Source: Psychrobacter immobilis (GTDB lineage: Bacteria; Pseudomonadota; Gammaproteobacteria; Pseudomonadales; Moraxellaceae). Taken from it: a stretch of DNA of 64,000 bases. Every line of letters begins with the position of its first letter. The stretch's first letter is position 1. The position numbers were made by a program, and so were the translations under genes. Below, in pieces: positions 47,405 to 56,228 of this stretch. Where the stretch lies: positions 1-64,000 of the forward strand of contig NZ_CAJGZQ010000012.1 in NCBI RefSeq assembly GCF_904846185.1, read 5' to 3'. The notes beneath the pieces are model-generated. The model was not told where the DNA came from. It did no database searches and worked only from the letters and a program-made list of their open reading frames with translations.

Positions 47405-48958
47405 ATGATGCAACTGCCGTACAGTTTTGCGAAACGCCATCAAATTTTGGCCATACTTGCCATTGATCCTGAGCTGCCAGCGACTTTGGTGCTGACCAAA
47501 GCCACGCCATTATCAGCGATTAATGAGGCAGTGCGATTTTTACAGCAGCAAGGGGTACGCGGTGTGCCCACTTATGAAAGCATCAGCGCCGATGACTTTG
47601 AAAAGCGCATGAACGCCGCTTATGCAGGCAATACTGGTGAGTCGCAACATATTGCCGCTGGACTCGAAGACCATCCTGATCTTGATAGTTTGGCAGATAG
47701 TGTCCCTGAAACTGAAGATCTGATGGATCAACAAGATGATGCGCCTATTATTCGTCTCATCAATGCATTGTTGTCCGAAGCGATACGTTTAAATGCCTCA
47801 GATATCCATATTGAAACCTTTGAAAAACGCTTGGTCGTGCGCTTTCGTGTTGACGGTGAATTAAAAGAAATCATTACGCCAAAACGCCAATTAGCGCCAT
47901 TATTGGTGTCGCGTATCAAGGTCATGGCCAAGCTCGATATCGCCGAAAAACGCGTGCCACAAGATGGACGTATCAGCTTACGGCTGGCAGGGCGTGAGGT
48001 TGATGTGCGGGTATCGACATTGCCATCGAGCTTTGGTGAACGCGTGGTCATGCGTCTATTAGATAAGCAAGCAGGTCGCCTGAATATGACATATTTAGGG
48101 CTATCTGATAACGATTACAGTGAGCTAAAACGCTTGATTCATCGCCCACACGGCATTATTTTGGTGACAGGGCCGACAGGTTCAGGGAAAACCACGACGC
48201 TATATTCAGCATTGACCGATCTCAATGACCAAACCCGTAATATCTTGACCGCTGAAGATCCGATTGAGTTTCAGCTCGATGGCATTGGGCAAACGCAGGT
48301 TAATAATAAAGTCGATATGACCTTTGCCAAAAGTTTACGTGCGATGTTACGTCAAGATCCAGACGTGGTGATGGTTGGTGAGATTCGGGATTTAGAAACG
48401 GCAGAAATTGCCGTACAAGCGTCGCTTACTGGACATTTGGTTTTATCAACTTTACATACCAACACCGCCATTGGTGCCGTCACGCGTCTGCAAGATATGG
48501 GCGTTGAGCCATTTTTATTATCGTCATCGCTGATTGGTGTCGTCGCCCAGCGCTTGGTGCGTACGTTATGCCCGCATTGTCATGGTTGGCAAGTGGCTGA
48601 TAGTGAGCAAGCCAAATTATTTACTGAAATTGGTATTGTGCCAGTCTCAGAGAATGGTGCTGAAACTTTAACAACTACACCTATCAATCTACCCAGACCA
48701 GTTGGCTGCGACAAATGCAATCAATCAGGGTTTAAAGGACGGACGGCGATATATGAAGTGGTGCCCGTTGATGATACCTTGCGCCGTATGATTCATAGTA
48801 ATACCGCCGAGTATGAGCTAGAGGAGTACGCACGTCAGCAGACACCGTCGATTCGTGCGGATGGGTTGCATAAAGTCATTGCAGGTCGTACGACGTTAGA
48901 GGAAGTGCTACGAGTGACGAAAGAGAGTGCCTTAGCTGATGACACAATACTTGTATAA
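47405..48958 (+). CDS. gspE: Type II secretion ATPase GspE
   Basis: The cytoplasmic hexameric ATPase that powers pseudopilus assembly. The N-terminal domain (1-110) binds GspL. The Walker A motif GPTGSGKT is at 256-263, followed by the Asp box (EDPIEFQLDGIGQTQVN) and Walker B (DVVMVGEIRD). The tetracysteine zinc element is CPHC and CDKC. The motif RVPQDGRISLR is typical. The 517 residues and tetracysteine site favour GspE over PilB/PilT. It is alone here, while gspF (57.4 kb) and gspG (59.2 kb) are elsewhere in the window. Confidence 0.92.
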   Translation: MMQLPYSFAKRHQILAILAIDPELPATLVLTKATPLSAINEAVRFLQQQGVRGVPTYESISADDFEKRMNAAYAGNTGESQHIAAGLEDHPDLDSLADSVPETEDLMDQQDDAPIIRLINALLSEAIRLNASDIHIETFEKRLVVRFRVDGELKEIITPKRQLAPLLVSRIKVMAKLDIAEKRVPQDGRISLRLAGREVDVRVSTLPSSFGERVVMRLLDKQAGRLNMTYLGLSDNDYSELKRLIHRPHGIILVTGPTGSGKTTTLYSALTDLNDQTRNILTAEDPIEFQLDGIGQTQVNNKVDMTFAKSLRAMLRQDPDVVMVGEIRDLETAEIAVQASLTGHLVLSTLHTNTAIGAVTRLQDMGVEPFLLSSSLIGVVAQRLVRTLCPHCHGWQVADSEQAKLFTEIGIVPVSENGAETLTTTPINLPRPVGCDKCNQSGFKGRTAIYEVVPVDDTLRRMIHSNTAEYELEEYARQQTPSIRADGLHKVIAGRTTLEEVLRVTKESALADDTILV

Positions 48959-49024
48959 AATGTCTAGAGTGCATTGGTGATGGTTTAATCTACCTCAGCC
49001 AAAGGGTCTGCATAGCAGGTAAAA

Positions 49025-49053
49025 AAATAACTGGCTATGGTAGCCAGTTATTT
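49025..49053. terminator. Bidirectional terminator after gspE
   Basis: AAATAACTGGCTA and TAGCCAGTTATTT form a perfect 13-bp stem with a 3-nt loop. Confidence 0.75.
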
Positions 49054-49063
49054 GATGGTCATT

Positions 49064-49131
49064 CTTTACTGTTTTTAATACTTTACTGTTTTTAATACTT
49101 TAGTGTTTTGAATAGTTCAGTGCTTTTAATA
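49064..49131. repeat. 17-bp tandem repeat, four units
   Basis: CTTTACTGTTTTTAATA at 49064-49080 is repeated exactly at 49081-49097, then twice with changes (49098-49114, 49115-49131). It lies between the gspE terminator and the end of the RidA-like gene. Confidence 0.75.
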
Positions 49132-49152
49132 ATTTAACGTGTGACGTCATTA

Positions 49153-49641
49153 TTATTTTGCAGCGATACATTCAACTTCAACGCTGGCACCAGCCGCCAA
49201 TTCAGCGACGCCAAAGGCTGAACGTACCGGATAAGGTTTGGCCAATTCTGCTTTATAGACTTTATTAAAATCGTCAAAGTCATCCATGTCTGTCAGCATC
49301 GCCATACATTTGACGATGTCTGACTTTTGATAGCCGTACTCTAACAGGGTTTCATTAATATTATCCAATGCTTGCTTGGCTTCGGCTTTGACACCACCTT
49401 TGACTAATTTGCCATCTTTAAAACCAATTTGTCCAGACATGTATAGCGTATCGCCCACACGTACTGCTTCTGAAAAAGGATAATTACCGCCATCACCAAG
49501 AAATACAGGGCTAGATTTAGTCACACTTGCGGTATTTGCCATTGGCGCCGCATTCGCTGTCATAGCAAGGCCTAGTGAGCACGCGCCCACGAGCAACGCC
49601 TTAGTTAAATGGGTAGTCAATTTATGGGTAATCTTGGACAT
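49153..49641 (-). CDS. Exported RidA family protein
   Basis: RidA (YjgF/YER057c/UK114) proteins hydrolyse reactive enamine/imine intermediates. The domain motifs are GDTLYMSGQIGFKDGKLV, QALDNINETLLEYG, KCMAMLTDMDDFDDFNKVY and YPVRSAFGVAELAAGASVEVECIA, including the conserved Arg of PVRSA. Unlike classical ~128-residue RidA, this 163-residue protein has a signal peptide (ALLVGACSLGLAMTANAA) and should be periplasmic. The start at 49641 has AAGGAG at ideal distance; the frame is open 21 codons further. Confidence 0.9.
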   Translation of the reverse strand: MSKITHKLTTHLTKALLVGACSLGLAMTANAAPMANTASVTKSSPVFLGDGGNYPFSEAVRVGDTLYMSGQIGFKDGKLVKGGVKAEAKQALDNINETLLEYGYQKSDIVKCMAMLTDMDDFDDFNKVYKAELAKPYPVRSAFGVAELAAGASVEVECIAAK

Positions 49642-49759
49642 CGCTGTCTCCTTATTATAAGTTTTTTTCACAATTTTTTTAAATTCACTATACAAGTTTA
49701 ACAAACATAATGTCTCATCACACTAGATGACACATTATGTCTTACTTATGCTTAACCAG

Positions 49760-50461
49760 TTATTGGTCGTTTTGCTCAGCTTCGACTTCTGTTTTAGATT
49801 CAGTGTCAGCTTCTAGCGGCTTTTCGCTACTTTTGCCTTGACGGCGGGCTTCTAATTCAGACTTAGGAATCCAAGCCCATGTCATCTCAACCACGATAGG
49901 GTCACGATCACTGTCAGACTCACGGTCATGAATGACGCACGGAATTACCATTTCGCCTTTTGGTGTATTTAGGATATCTAAGCGCTGCTCATCCGATAAA
50001 GACGCCACTGCTGCAATTTGACCTTTTTTAATCGGGCGATAAAAATTAACCGAGTATGATTTAATCAATAGTACGCGGTCAGAGGGTAGGTTTAAACCCA
50101 AAATAAAACCAGTCGCTGTTTCGGCAAGTAAGGTAATGGCGACCGCATGAATAGAGCCAATATGATTTTGCACTGCTTTGGTGTTGTTTAAGCTCACGAC
50201 GACTTGGTTGGGTTCGACCGTTTCATAATAGACGCCCGTTGTGCCTACATATGGAACCACTTTACCAAAGGCTTTGGATAAGATGCTCGAGCGTGCGCTG
50301 GCAGGTAAGTACTTGGTGATAGATAACAGTTTGGTAAATTGATTGCTGATGGGCTTGAGCGTGCTGTTGGGTTTTTCGACGGGCGATCTTGTGCTGTCAG
50401 AGGTTTTGGCTGGCAATTTATTGGTTAGCTTGCTAGGGAGTTTTTTTAATAATCCTGACAT
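49760..50461 (-). CDS. DUF4442 hotdog-fold thioesterase-like protein
   Basis: A 233-residue protein. After a ~55-residue Lys/Ser/Pro-rich N-terminus comes a hotdog-fold region. It includes VVSLNNTKAVQNHIGSIHAVAI (the helix with the usual active-site area), ETATGFILGLNLPSDRVLLIKSYSVNFYRPIKKGQ and VVEMTWAWIPK, typical of DUF4442 proteins related to acyl-CoA thioesterases. The C-terminus is a Glu-rich tail. The substrate is unknown. It stands alone, divergent from the McrBC genes. Confidence 0.75.
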   Translation of the reverse strand: MSGLLKKLPSKLTNKLPAKTSDSTRSPVEKPNSTLKPISNQFTKLLSITKYLPASARSSILSKAFGKVVPYVGTTGVYYETVEPNQVVVSLNNTKAVQNHIGSIHAVAITLLAETATGFILGLNLPSDRVLLIKSYSVNFYRPIKKGQIAAVASLSDEQRLDILNTPKGEMVIPCVIHDRESDSDRDPIVVEMTWAWIPKSELEARRQGKSSEKPLEADTESKTEVEAEQNDQ

Positions 50462-50807
50462 ACAAAATTCCTTAATGTAGATAGATTAAATGACGCTTTG
50501 AGTGTTACATATTTCATCATAGCAGCTGATAGGATGCCTATTGTGTAAGCTGCCATGCTCACTATGGTACATTAACCGCCGTCTGCCTACTATTATTAGC
50601 ATGAACTGCTGCGCTTATAAAATAGGGCTAACGTCATGATACTCTAGATGCTAGGAATACTATCGCTCAATGCAATATCGTATCACTCAGATGCTTTCAT
50701 AAACAGTGCTGCTGGATGCCATAAAGACAGTCACGCTATAATGATGACATTTTAGCGTATCTTATTGATTATTTTTCTTATTTCCTTTTTCTATGCTGGA
50801 TGAAGCT
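50462..50807. other. Divergent spacer upstream of the McrBC genes
   Basis: About 345 bp, A/T-rich towards mcrB. It must hold promoters for the DUF4442 gene and mcrBC. No ORF or repeat seen. Confidence 0.4.
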
Positions 50808-52268
50808 ATGCCTGACACGTCAATTCATGCACCGACCAATATCATTTATACAGGCGTTTCTGGTACGGGGAAAACCTATCGACTGTTACAAATTGCTAAG
50901 CGATATACTGACTATCTGCCGAGAGCCGATGAGGCAGATTTGTTGGGGCAGCTATTGCAAGAGCTTAGCTGGCGTGAAATCGTATGCTTGGTGCTTTTGG
51001 ATTTTCAGTCTAAACACCAAGACTTGGTAAAAGTGCCTGAAATCGTCAATCATGCGTTCTTTGTCGCGAAAGCGGCGCAGAATGCACGCGAAAAAAACTT
51101 AAGCAATACGGCTTGGTCTGTCCTTCAAATGCATAGCCCTACCAATTCAAAAACTGTGACTTATAAAAACCGTGCCAGCCAAGCCTATTTTGATAAAGAT
51201 GAGGGCGGTGCGTGGTATTTGCTGCCAGAAAGCTTTGAGTTATTAACAGAGCTATCGCAGCAACTTGCCGAATTTCAGCAAGCGCAGCGTGATAACAGTG
51301 TCAACCAAAGCCAAGCTAATCCAAATCAAGGTTTTAGCCAGCAGCGCTTTACCATGGTTAGCTTCCATCAAGCATATGGCTATGAAGAGTTTGTCGAAGG
51401 CATTCGTCCTGTCATGGCAGCGTCTAATCATACAACAAGTAGCTTATCTCAAATGAATTACGCCATTCAAGATGGTGCATTCTTAAAATTGTGTCAACGG
51501 GCAGCAAATGATCCAGAGCAGCGTTATGCCATCTTAATTGATGAGATCAATCGCGCCAACGTGTCACGAGTATTTGGCGAGCTGCTCAGTCTAATTGAGC
51601 CAGACAAAAGGGCTGGCATGACAAACGCGATGACCGTTCATTTGGCCTATTCTGGACGGGCTTTTAGCATCCCTGCCAACATTGATATTTATGCCACGAT
51701 GAACACCCAAGATCACTCGTTAGCACTACTTGATATGGCATTACGTCGGCGCTTTCGTTTTATCGAATGTCCACCGCAACCCGAGTTATTACCGGTGATT
51801 CATGTGCCTCAAAACTTAGAAACTGACAGTCCAGCAGCAACGATAGATTTGGCAAAGCTATTAACCGGTTTGAATAATCGCATCACGCAAACATTGGGAA
51901 TGGAAGCGCAATTGGGTCATGCTTTTTTATGGTCAGTGACGAATCTTGGACAATTGCAAGCGGTGTTGGTCGAACAAATCATTCCGCAGTTAATGCAAGC
52001 GACGGGTGGGCAAGAGGGTACTTTGCAATATATTTTTAGAGATGAGCAGCAGCCACTGCGCACGCAGTTTATTCATGATAGTCATGCATTCATTAATGAC
52101 AGTGTGAATGACCAAGTGAATGCTAATAGTCAAAATCCGCTGTTTACTGGTCAAAATGCATTTTTCGGTCAGTCTATGAGCACCGCTGGCTATAGGATAA
52201 ATACTGACCTCATCGCGAGAGTAGGCGAGTTTGCCAAACCCACTGTCTATCAACGTTTATATCCATAA
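50808..52268 (+). CDS. mcrB: McrB-type GTPase/AAA+ restriction subunit, atypical domain order
   Basis: The motor of a modification-dependent (type IV) restriction system. The P-loop GVSGTGKT is at 16-23. Walker B with the McrB block LIDEINRANVSRVFGELLSLIEPDKR is at about 243-268. The GTP-signature MNTQDHS is at 298-304, followed by DMALRRRFRF. E. coli McrB has a ~160-residue DNA-binding domain before the P-loop. Here the P-loop is at the very N-terminus, and ~160 extra residues are inserted between it and the MVSFHQAYGYEEF block. That insert contains QELSWREIVCLVLLD and YFDKDEGGAWYLLPESF. The start at 50808 has GGAT upstream; ATG at 50793 is possible. mcrC follows 12 bp later. Confidence 0.88.
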   Translation: MPDTSIHAPTNIIYTGVSGTGKTYRLLQIAKRYTDYLPRADEADLLGQLLQELSWREIVCLVLLDFQSKHQDLVKVPEIVNHAFFVAKAAQNAREKNLSNTAWSVLQMHSPTNSKTVTYKNRASQAYFDKDEGGAWYLLPESFELLTELSQQLAEFQQAQRDNSVNQSQANPNQGFSQQRFTMVSFHQAYGYEEFVEGIRPVMAASNHTTSSLSQMNYAIQDGAFLKLCQRAANDPEQRYAILIDEINRANVSRVFGELLSLIEPDKRAGMTNAMTVHLAYSGRAFSIPANIDIYATMNTQDHSLALLDMALRRRFRFIECPPQPELLPVIHVPQNLETDSPAATIDLAKLLTGLNNRITQTLGMEAQLGHAFLWSVTNLGQLQAVLVEQIIPQLMQATGGQEGTLQYIFRDEQQPLRTQFIHDSHAFINDSVNDQVNANSQNPLFTGQNAFFGQSMSTAGYRINTDLIARVGEFAKPTVYQRLYP

Positions 52269-52280
52269 AGGTGCTCAGCG

Positions 52281-53876
52281 TTGATAAATAATAGCTTCAG
52301 TCATAAACTCATAGCCAATAATATTGATAGTGCCAATGTTAATGCGTTTGATGTAAATACCATCACTGTGTTTGAACACCAGCGTTTAACAGCGCATGAC
52401 TTCTTACGGGTATCTGATTTCCATTGGTTGATGGCGCAAGAGTTTGCGGTATTTAGCATTGAGCGCAGACAGGGACAATGGCAGTTAAAAGTCGGACATT
52501 ATATAGGGGTTATTTTACTGCCCAGCGGCATGATGCTTGAGATTTTACCCAAACTCGCGGCAAAAACTTCTAGCGATCAAGTCGCGCAGCAATCATACCT
52601 TTCACAGAATGCTAGTCATCGCCATGCCAGTCATCGCCCCGATATCAGGCAAGCTCGCCAATGGGTGCAGGGCATGCTATCGGATTTGACCAATAGCAGT
52701 CATGCCAAAAACAAGTTACCCAATACAAAAAATCTAGGTCAATTTAGCAGTCAATTGTCGCCGCTATCGATAGCTGTACTGCCATTGTCAGACTGGCTTA
52801 TCACGCAGTTTTTGCAGCGGCTGGCTCATTATCGACCAAGCAAACACTATCAGACGCAGGTCGATAATCAAGCATCGCTACAAGGTCGACTGCTCATCAA
52901 AGAACAATTGCGCCACAACAGCATGCAGCCGCATAAGTTTGTCTGTGAGAGCAGTATACTGAGCCAAGACATGCTAGGTAATCGGCTGATTAAGAGCACG
53001 TTGATTTTGCTGACACCTTTATTTTTTCAATCAACGTTATCGAAAGCAAATGCGCCTAAATTTTTGCAGGCTTGGCAGCGAGTAGCGGCGTTGAGTTATC
53101 AAGAGCTGACACAGTTAGAGTCGATATACAAGCAAGCCAAGCGTCAGTTAGCCGCTCAACCGCTTCGAGCACCGCAACTACAAGCTGCTCAGCAGTTGTT
53201 AGATATGGCTTATTGGTTACTAAGGCAGTCCAATGTGACAACAGGTAATGGTATTGCGCCAAATAAACCATTCAAGCAAAATCTGTCGTCTCCGCGTTTA
53301 TGCTTGCTGATTGATATGAATCAAGCCTTTGAACAATGGGCAAGTATGCGCATTGCCTCGATGTTTCAGCAAGTGAGTCAACAATATCAGCCGTTATATC
53401 AAACGCAAAGTATCTGGCTAACGGATGCAGAAGGGCGCGCATGTTTGTCCATACGGCCTGATTTGCTCATATATAAAACTGATGCTGATGATAATTGTCA
53501 AAATCAGAGTAGCACTGCGGTTATTGAAGCTAGAGAAAAAGGTCACTATAGCCATGTCATCGATATTAAATGGAAGCATTTATCGCAGACAGCCAGCATT
53601 AGTGCCAGCGATGCTTATCAACTGATGAGTTACGCTCAGGCCTATCAAGCAGGGCAGGTGTGGCTGGTTTATCCAGTACAAGATAATGAGCGGTTGCCAG
53701 TTGCGCTCAGCCAACAAGTGCATGGTTATAAAAAAACTGATGGCGCTAACAACCATGATAATAGCAATAATGCTACTGATGAAAAAGTGAGTCCTGCGCC
53801 ATTGTGGCTCGTACCATTCAATGTTCTTACTGGTACGATAAACGGCAGCTTGCTTCCTGGTAGGAATAGAGTATAA
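52281..53876 (+). CDS. mcrC: McrC-type restriction endonuclease subunit
   Basis: The nuclease partner of McrB. The N-terminal McrC region (FEHQRLTAHDFLRVSDFHWL, then GVILLPSGMMLEILPKL) contacts McrB. The PD-(D/E)xK site is visible as RPDLLI (Asp394) and VIDIKWK (Asp428, Lys430), followed by SASDAYQLMSYAQAY. The 531 residues exceed E. coli McrC (348) because of Ser/Asn/Gln-rich insertions and a tail. The start is TTG at 52281 with AAGG about 9 bases upstream; no ATG exists before the conserved region. The catalytic residues are intact, so it is probably active. Confidence 0.88.
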   Translation: MINNSFSHKLIANNIDSANVNAFDVNTITVFEHQRLTAHDFLRVSDFHWLMAQEFAVFSIERRQGQWQLKVGHYIGVILLPSGMMLEILPKLAAKTSSDQVAQQSYLSQNASHRHASHRPDIRQARQWVQGMLSDLTNSSHAKNKLPNTKNLGQFSSQLSPLSIAVLPLSDWLITQFLQRLAHYRPSKHYQTQVDNQASLQGRLLIKEQLRHNSMQPHKFVCESSILSQDMLGNRLIKSTLILLTPLFFQSTLSKANAPKFLQAWQRVAALSYQELTQLESIYKQAKRQLAAQPLRAPQLQAAQQLLDMAYWLLRQSNVTTGNGIAPNKPFKQNLSSPRLCLLIDMNQAFEQWASMRIASMFQQVSQQYQPLYQTQSIWLTDAEGRACLSIRPDLLIYKTDADDNCQNQSSTAVIEAREKGHYSHVIDIKWKHLSQTASISASDAYQLMSYAQAYQAGQVWLVYPVQDNERLPVALSQQVHGYKKTDGANNHDNSNNATDEKVSPAPLWLVPFNVLTGTINGSLLPGRNRV

Positions 53877-54003
53877 TGAGCGCTGTCGATGAGTAAGTAG
53901 CACTTAGCATCGTGGAGAAAAGGATTTATCATAGTGGTTTTTATGATAAATGAGCGTTTTTTAAGTAATTTAGCAGTTTTTTTAAATTAATTAAAAATAG
54001 GTG

Positions 54004-54032
54004 TTGACACCATCGGCTTTTCCCCTTAATAT
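54004..54032 (+). promoter_or_regulatory. Near-consensus sigma70 promoter of the tRNA cluster
   Basis: TTGACA (54004-54009), a 17-bp spacer and TAATAT (54027-54032) lie about 88 bases upstream of tRNA-Pro. Transcription probably covers all three tRNAs. Confidence 0.8.
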
Positions 54033-54119
54033 GTGCACCTCGATAGCAAGGAACGTTAACAAGTTAGTGGCATTGCCAACAACGAGTTAATCAACAAACT
54101 ATCGTGATAATAGAAATTT

Positions 54120-54196
<77 letters not shown>

Positions 54197-54292
54197 TCTA
54201 TTTTTAAGAGCCTTACAGGCTTTTTTTTATGTATAATGGTTTAGTTTCTGATATATTTAAAACTTGCTTTAGTATATAAAAGTCCTCTAAGA

Positions 54293-54369
54293 GCGCCTGT
54301 AGCTCAGCTGGATAGAGCATCTCCCTTCTAAGGAGGTGGCCGCAGGTTCGAATCCTGCCAGGCGCACCA
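54293..54369 (+). tRNA. tRNA-Arg(UCU)
   Basis: A 77-nt cloverleaf: acceptor GCGCCTG/CAGGCGC, D-arm GCTCAGCTGGATAGAGC, anticodon loop CTTCTAA (anticodon TCT), T-arm GTTCGAATC, encoded CCA. Confidence 0.97.
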
Positions 54370-54407
54370 TTTAGCCTGCAAATCTTGCCTCATCAGGCAA
54401 TAGTTAT

Positions 54408-54484
54408 GGCGGTTGTAGCTCAGTTGGTAGAGCCCCGGGTTGTGATCTCGGTTGTCGTGGGTTCGAGTCCCATCAGTCGCCCCA
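54408..54484 (+). tRNA. tRNA-His(GUG)
   Basis: A 77-nt cloverleaf with the extra 5' G typical of tRNA-His (G at -1 opposite C73). Anticodon loop TTGTGAT (anticodon GTG), T-arm GTTCGAGTC, encoded CCA. Proline, arginine and histidine tRNAs are often clustered in gammaproteobacteria. Confidence 0.96.
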
Positions 54485-55001
54485 TATTTTATTCTGCATT
54501 ATCCTCTTCTTGTTCTACCTCATTATAAAAACCTTATTCTAAATAATAATACTTGCCATGTTTGGCTTTTTTTTGTGCCTGTATGATTGGTTTTAACCTA
54601 TCTTACCCCCTGGGATTAAAATTTGTAGACTTATCAGCCCTTTGATTGTCTATTGGTTTACTGGCCTTTTGTCTCATTTATTTTTATTATGGGTTCTCTT
54701 TTGAGACGCTCGCTATCTCTGTACGTGCCTTAAACCTGCTTTGTTATTCTTTAACAGCCTTTGTATAGAATAACAAAGGCAACGCTTTTAGTAATGCATC
54801 ATGATAAGGTTTTAAAGCCCGTTGATATATTAGGTCATCCATTAAGAAGTGATCCATTGAAGATGATGCAGGTGTTCAGAAAGTCAAAGGTCAGTTAAAA
54901 AATATATTGAATAGATTAAGTAAGCCTAAGACTGTAGTAGGGATGTGAGTGCTTGTCTGAGATGCGCTGCTATGGATCTTATATTATTGAGGAAGTGATT
55001 A
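54485..55001. other. Spacer between the tRNA cluster and the AraC gene, with a long dyad
   Basis: About 515 bp without a gene. The notable structure is a perfect 12-bp inverted repeat, CTTTGTTATTCT (54739-54750) and AGAATAACAAAG (54767-54778), with a 16-nt loop. It lies about 220 bp before the AraC gene. Confidence 0.5.
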
Positions 55002-55937
55002 ATGGACGCATTGAGCGTATTGCTACAAAACGTACATTTGTTTGAAACCAAGTATTATCGTTTGAATGGGACTGGTAATTGGTCTTATTCCATCACTAGA
55101 CAAGATACGATTTTATTTTATTTAGTGATGTCTGGGAGCTTTTGTATCGACGTCGGCAATGGTTTGCGACAGGCTCACGCAGGCGATATGATTATGATTC
55201 CCAGTGCTCATAAGCATGTGAGCTATGCCTTAGATCATAATGGTGACGATGCGCTACCGCTGGATGAGTTGTTGACTCATTGTAAGGAAAACACCCTTGA
55301 TATCGATGGCAACGGTGATCCTAACTCGTCTTTGATATTGATTGAATGCAAGTATGACAAAGAAATGATACGTCCTTTGTTGTCTGTGCTGCCTGCGATT
55401 TTGCCTGAAATCAATGATGAGACTGACGGTAGGTTTGAGGTCATTGATGTCGAGATTAAGCTGCTGACCTTAGAAGCTGAGCGTGAGCGCATGGGCAAGA
55501 CCGCGATCATTAATCATTGGGCAAGTATTATGATGATTGAATGTTTGCGGGTTTATATTGAAAGTTTGCCTGAGGCCACAGAAAATTGGCTAAAAGCTAT
55601 GAAAGATCCGTTTTTGACCAAGGCGTTAGCAGCGATGCATCAAGCGCCCAATCAAAACTGGACCATTCATAAGCTGGCTGAAGTCGCAGGAATGTCACGC
55701 TCAAGCTTTGCGCAGCGCTTTAAAGATACAGTTGGTATGCCGCCGCTGACCTATCTCATTGATTATCGCTTGCGCTTGGCGGCCCGTTATCTACGCTTGC
55801 AGCAAAACAGTATTGGCCGTATCAGTGAGTTGGTTGGCTATGCGTCAGATTCGACCTTTAGTCAAGCATTTAAGCGCGTTTATGGAGTATCACCAAAAGC
55901 CTATCGCCAACAATATCAACAAGAAAACATCGCATAG
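55002..55937 (+). CDS. AraC family transcriptional regulator
   Basis: A 311-residue regulator. The N-terminal half is a cupin-like sensing domain (DTILFYLVMSGSFCIDVGNGLRQAHAGDMIMIPSAHKH, about 30-68), of the AraC-type cupin class that precedes a reductase or efflux regulator. The C-terminal AraC HTH pair is at about 205-305: WTIHKLAEVAGMSRSSFAQRFKD, then GRISELVGYASDSTFSQAFKRVYGVSPKAYRQ. The target genes and ligand cannot be named. It is transcribed alone and followed by a terminator. Confidence 0.9.
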   Translation: MDALSVLLQNVHLFETKYYRLNGTGNWSYSITRQDTILFYLVMSGSFCIDVGNGLRQAHAGDMIMIPSAHKHVSYALDHNGDDALPLDELLTHCKENTLDIDGNGDPNSSLILIECKYDKEMIRPLLSVLPAILPEINDETDGRFEVIDVEIKLLTLEAERERMGKTAIINHWASIMMIECLRVYIESLPEATENWLKAMKDPFLTKALAAMHQAPNQNWTIHKLAEVAGMSRSSFAQRFKDTVGMPPLTYLIDYRLRLAARYLRLQQNSIGRISELVGYASDSTFSQAFKRVYGVSPKAYRQQYQQENIA

Positions 55938-55960
55938 CGTATCATTAATACACCATAAAA

Positions 55961-55998
55961 GCGTTAAGGTTGCCATTAGGCCCTTAACGCTTTTTTGT
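55961..55998 (+). terminator. Rho-independent terminator after the AraC gene
   Basis: GCGTTAAGG and CCTTAACGC form a perfect 9-bp stem followed by six T. The remaining ~230 bp up to the next gene holds no ORF I can support. Confidence 0.8.
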
Positions 55999-56228
55999 TT
56001 TCTCATGGTGAAGTATGAGACTTTTATGAAGATATTTCGTCTATGGTTGACAGGCGTTGATAGAGAGTATTTTGACGATGGACAGCTGACAATGTGCTTG
56101 TGTTCAGGTACTATGGAATAATGAGTCATCTAGGCGCAAACGCTTGTTTTTAGCGTAAGATATGTCACTGTATGGTGGTCAGATCGTTTGTTCTAAATGA
56201 TATTTATTTTTGCTGCTGATGGTATGTT

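Noticed and set aside
55759..56121. Plus-strand open frame of 120 codons at the end of the AraC gene
   Set aside because: It overlaps the conserved HTH in another frame and runs through the terminator.
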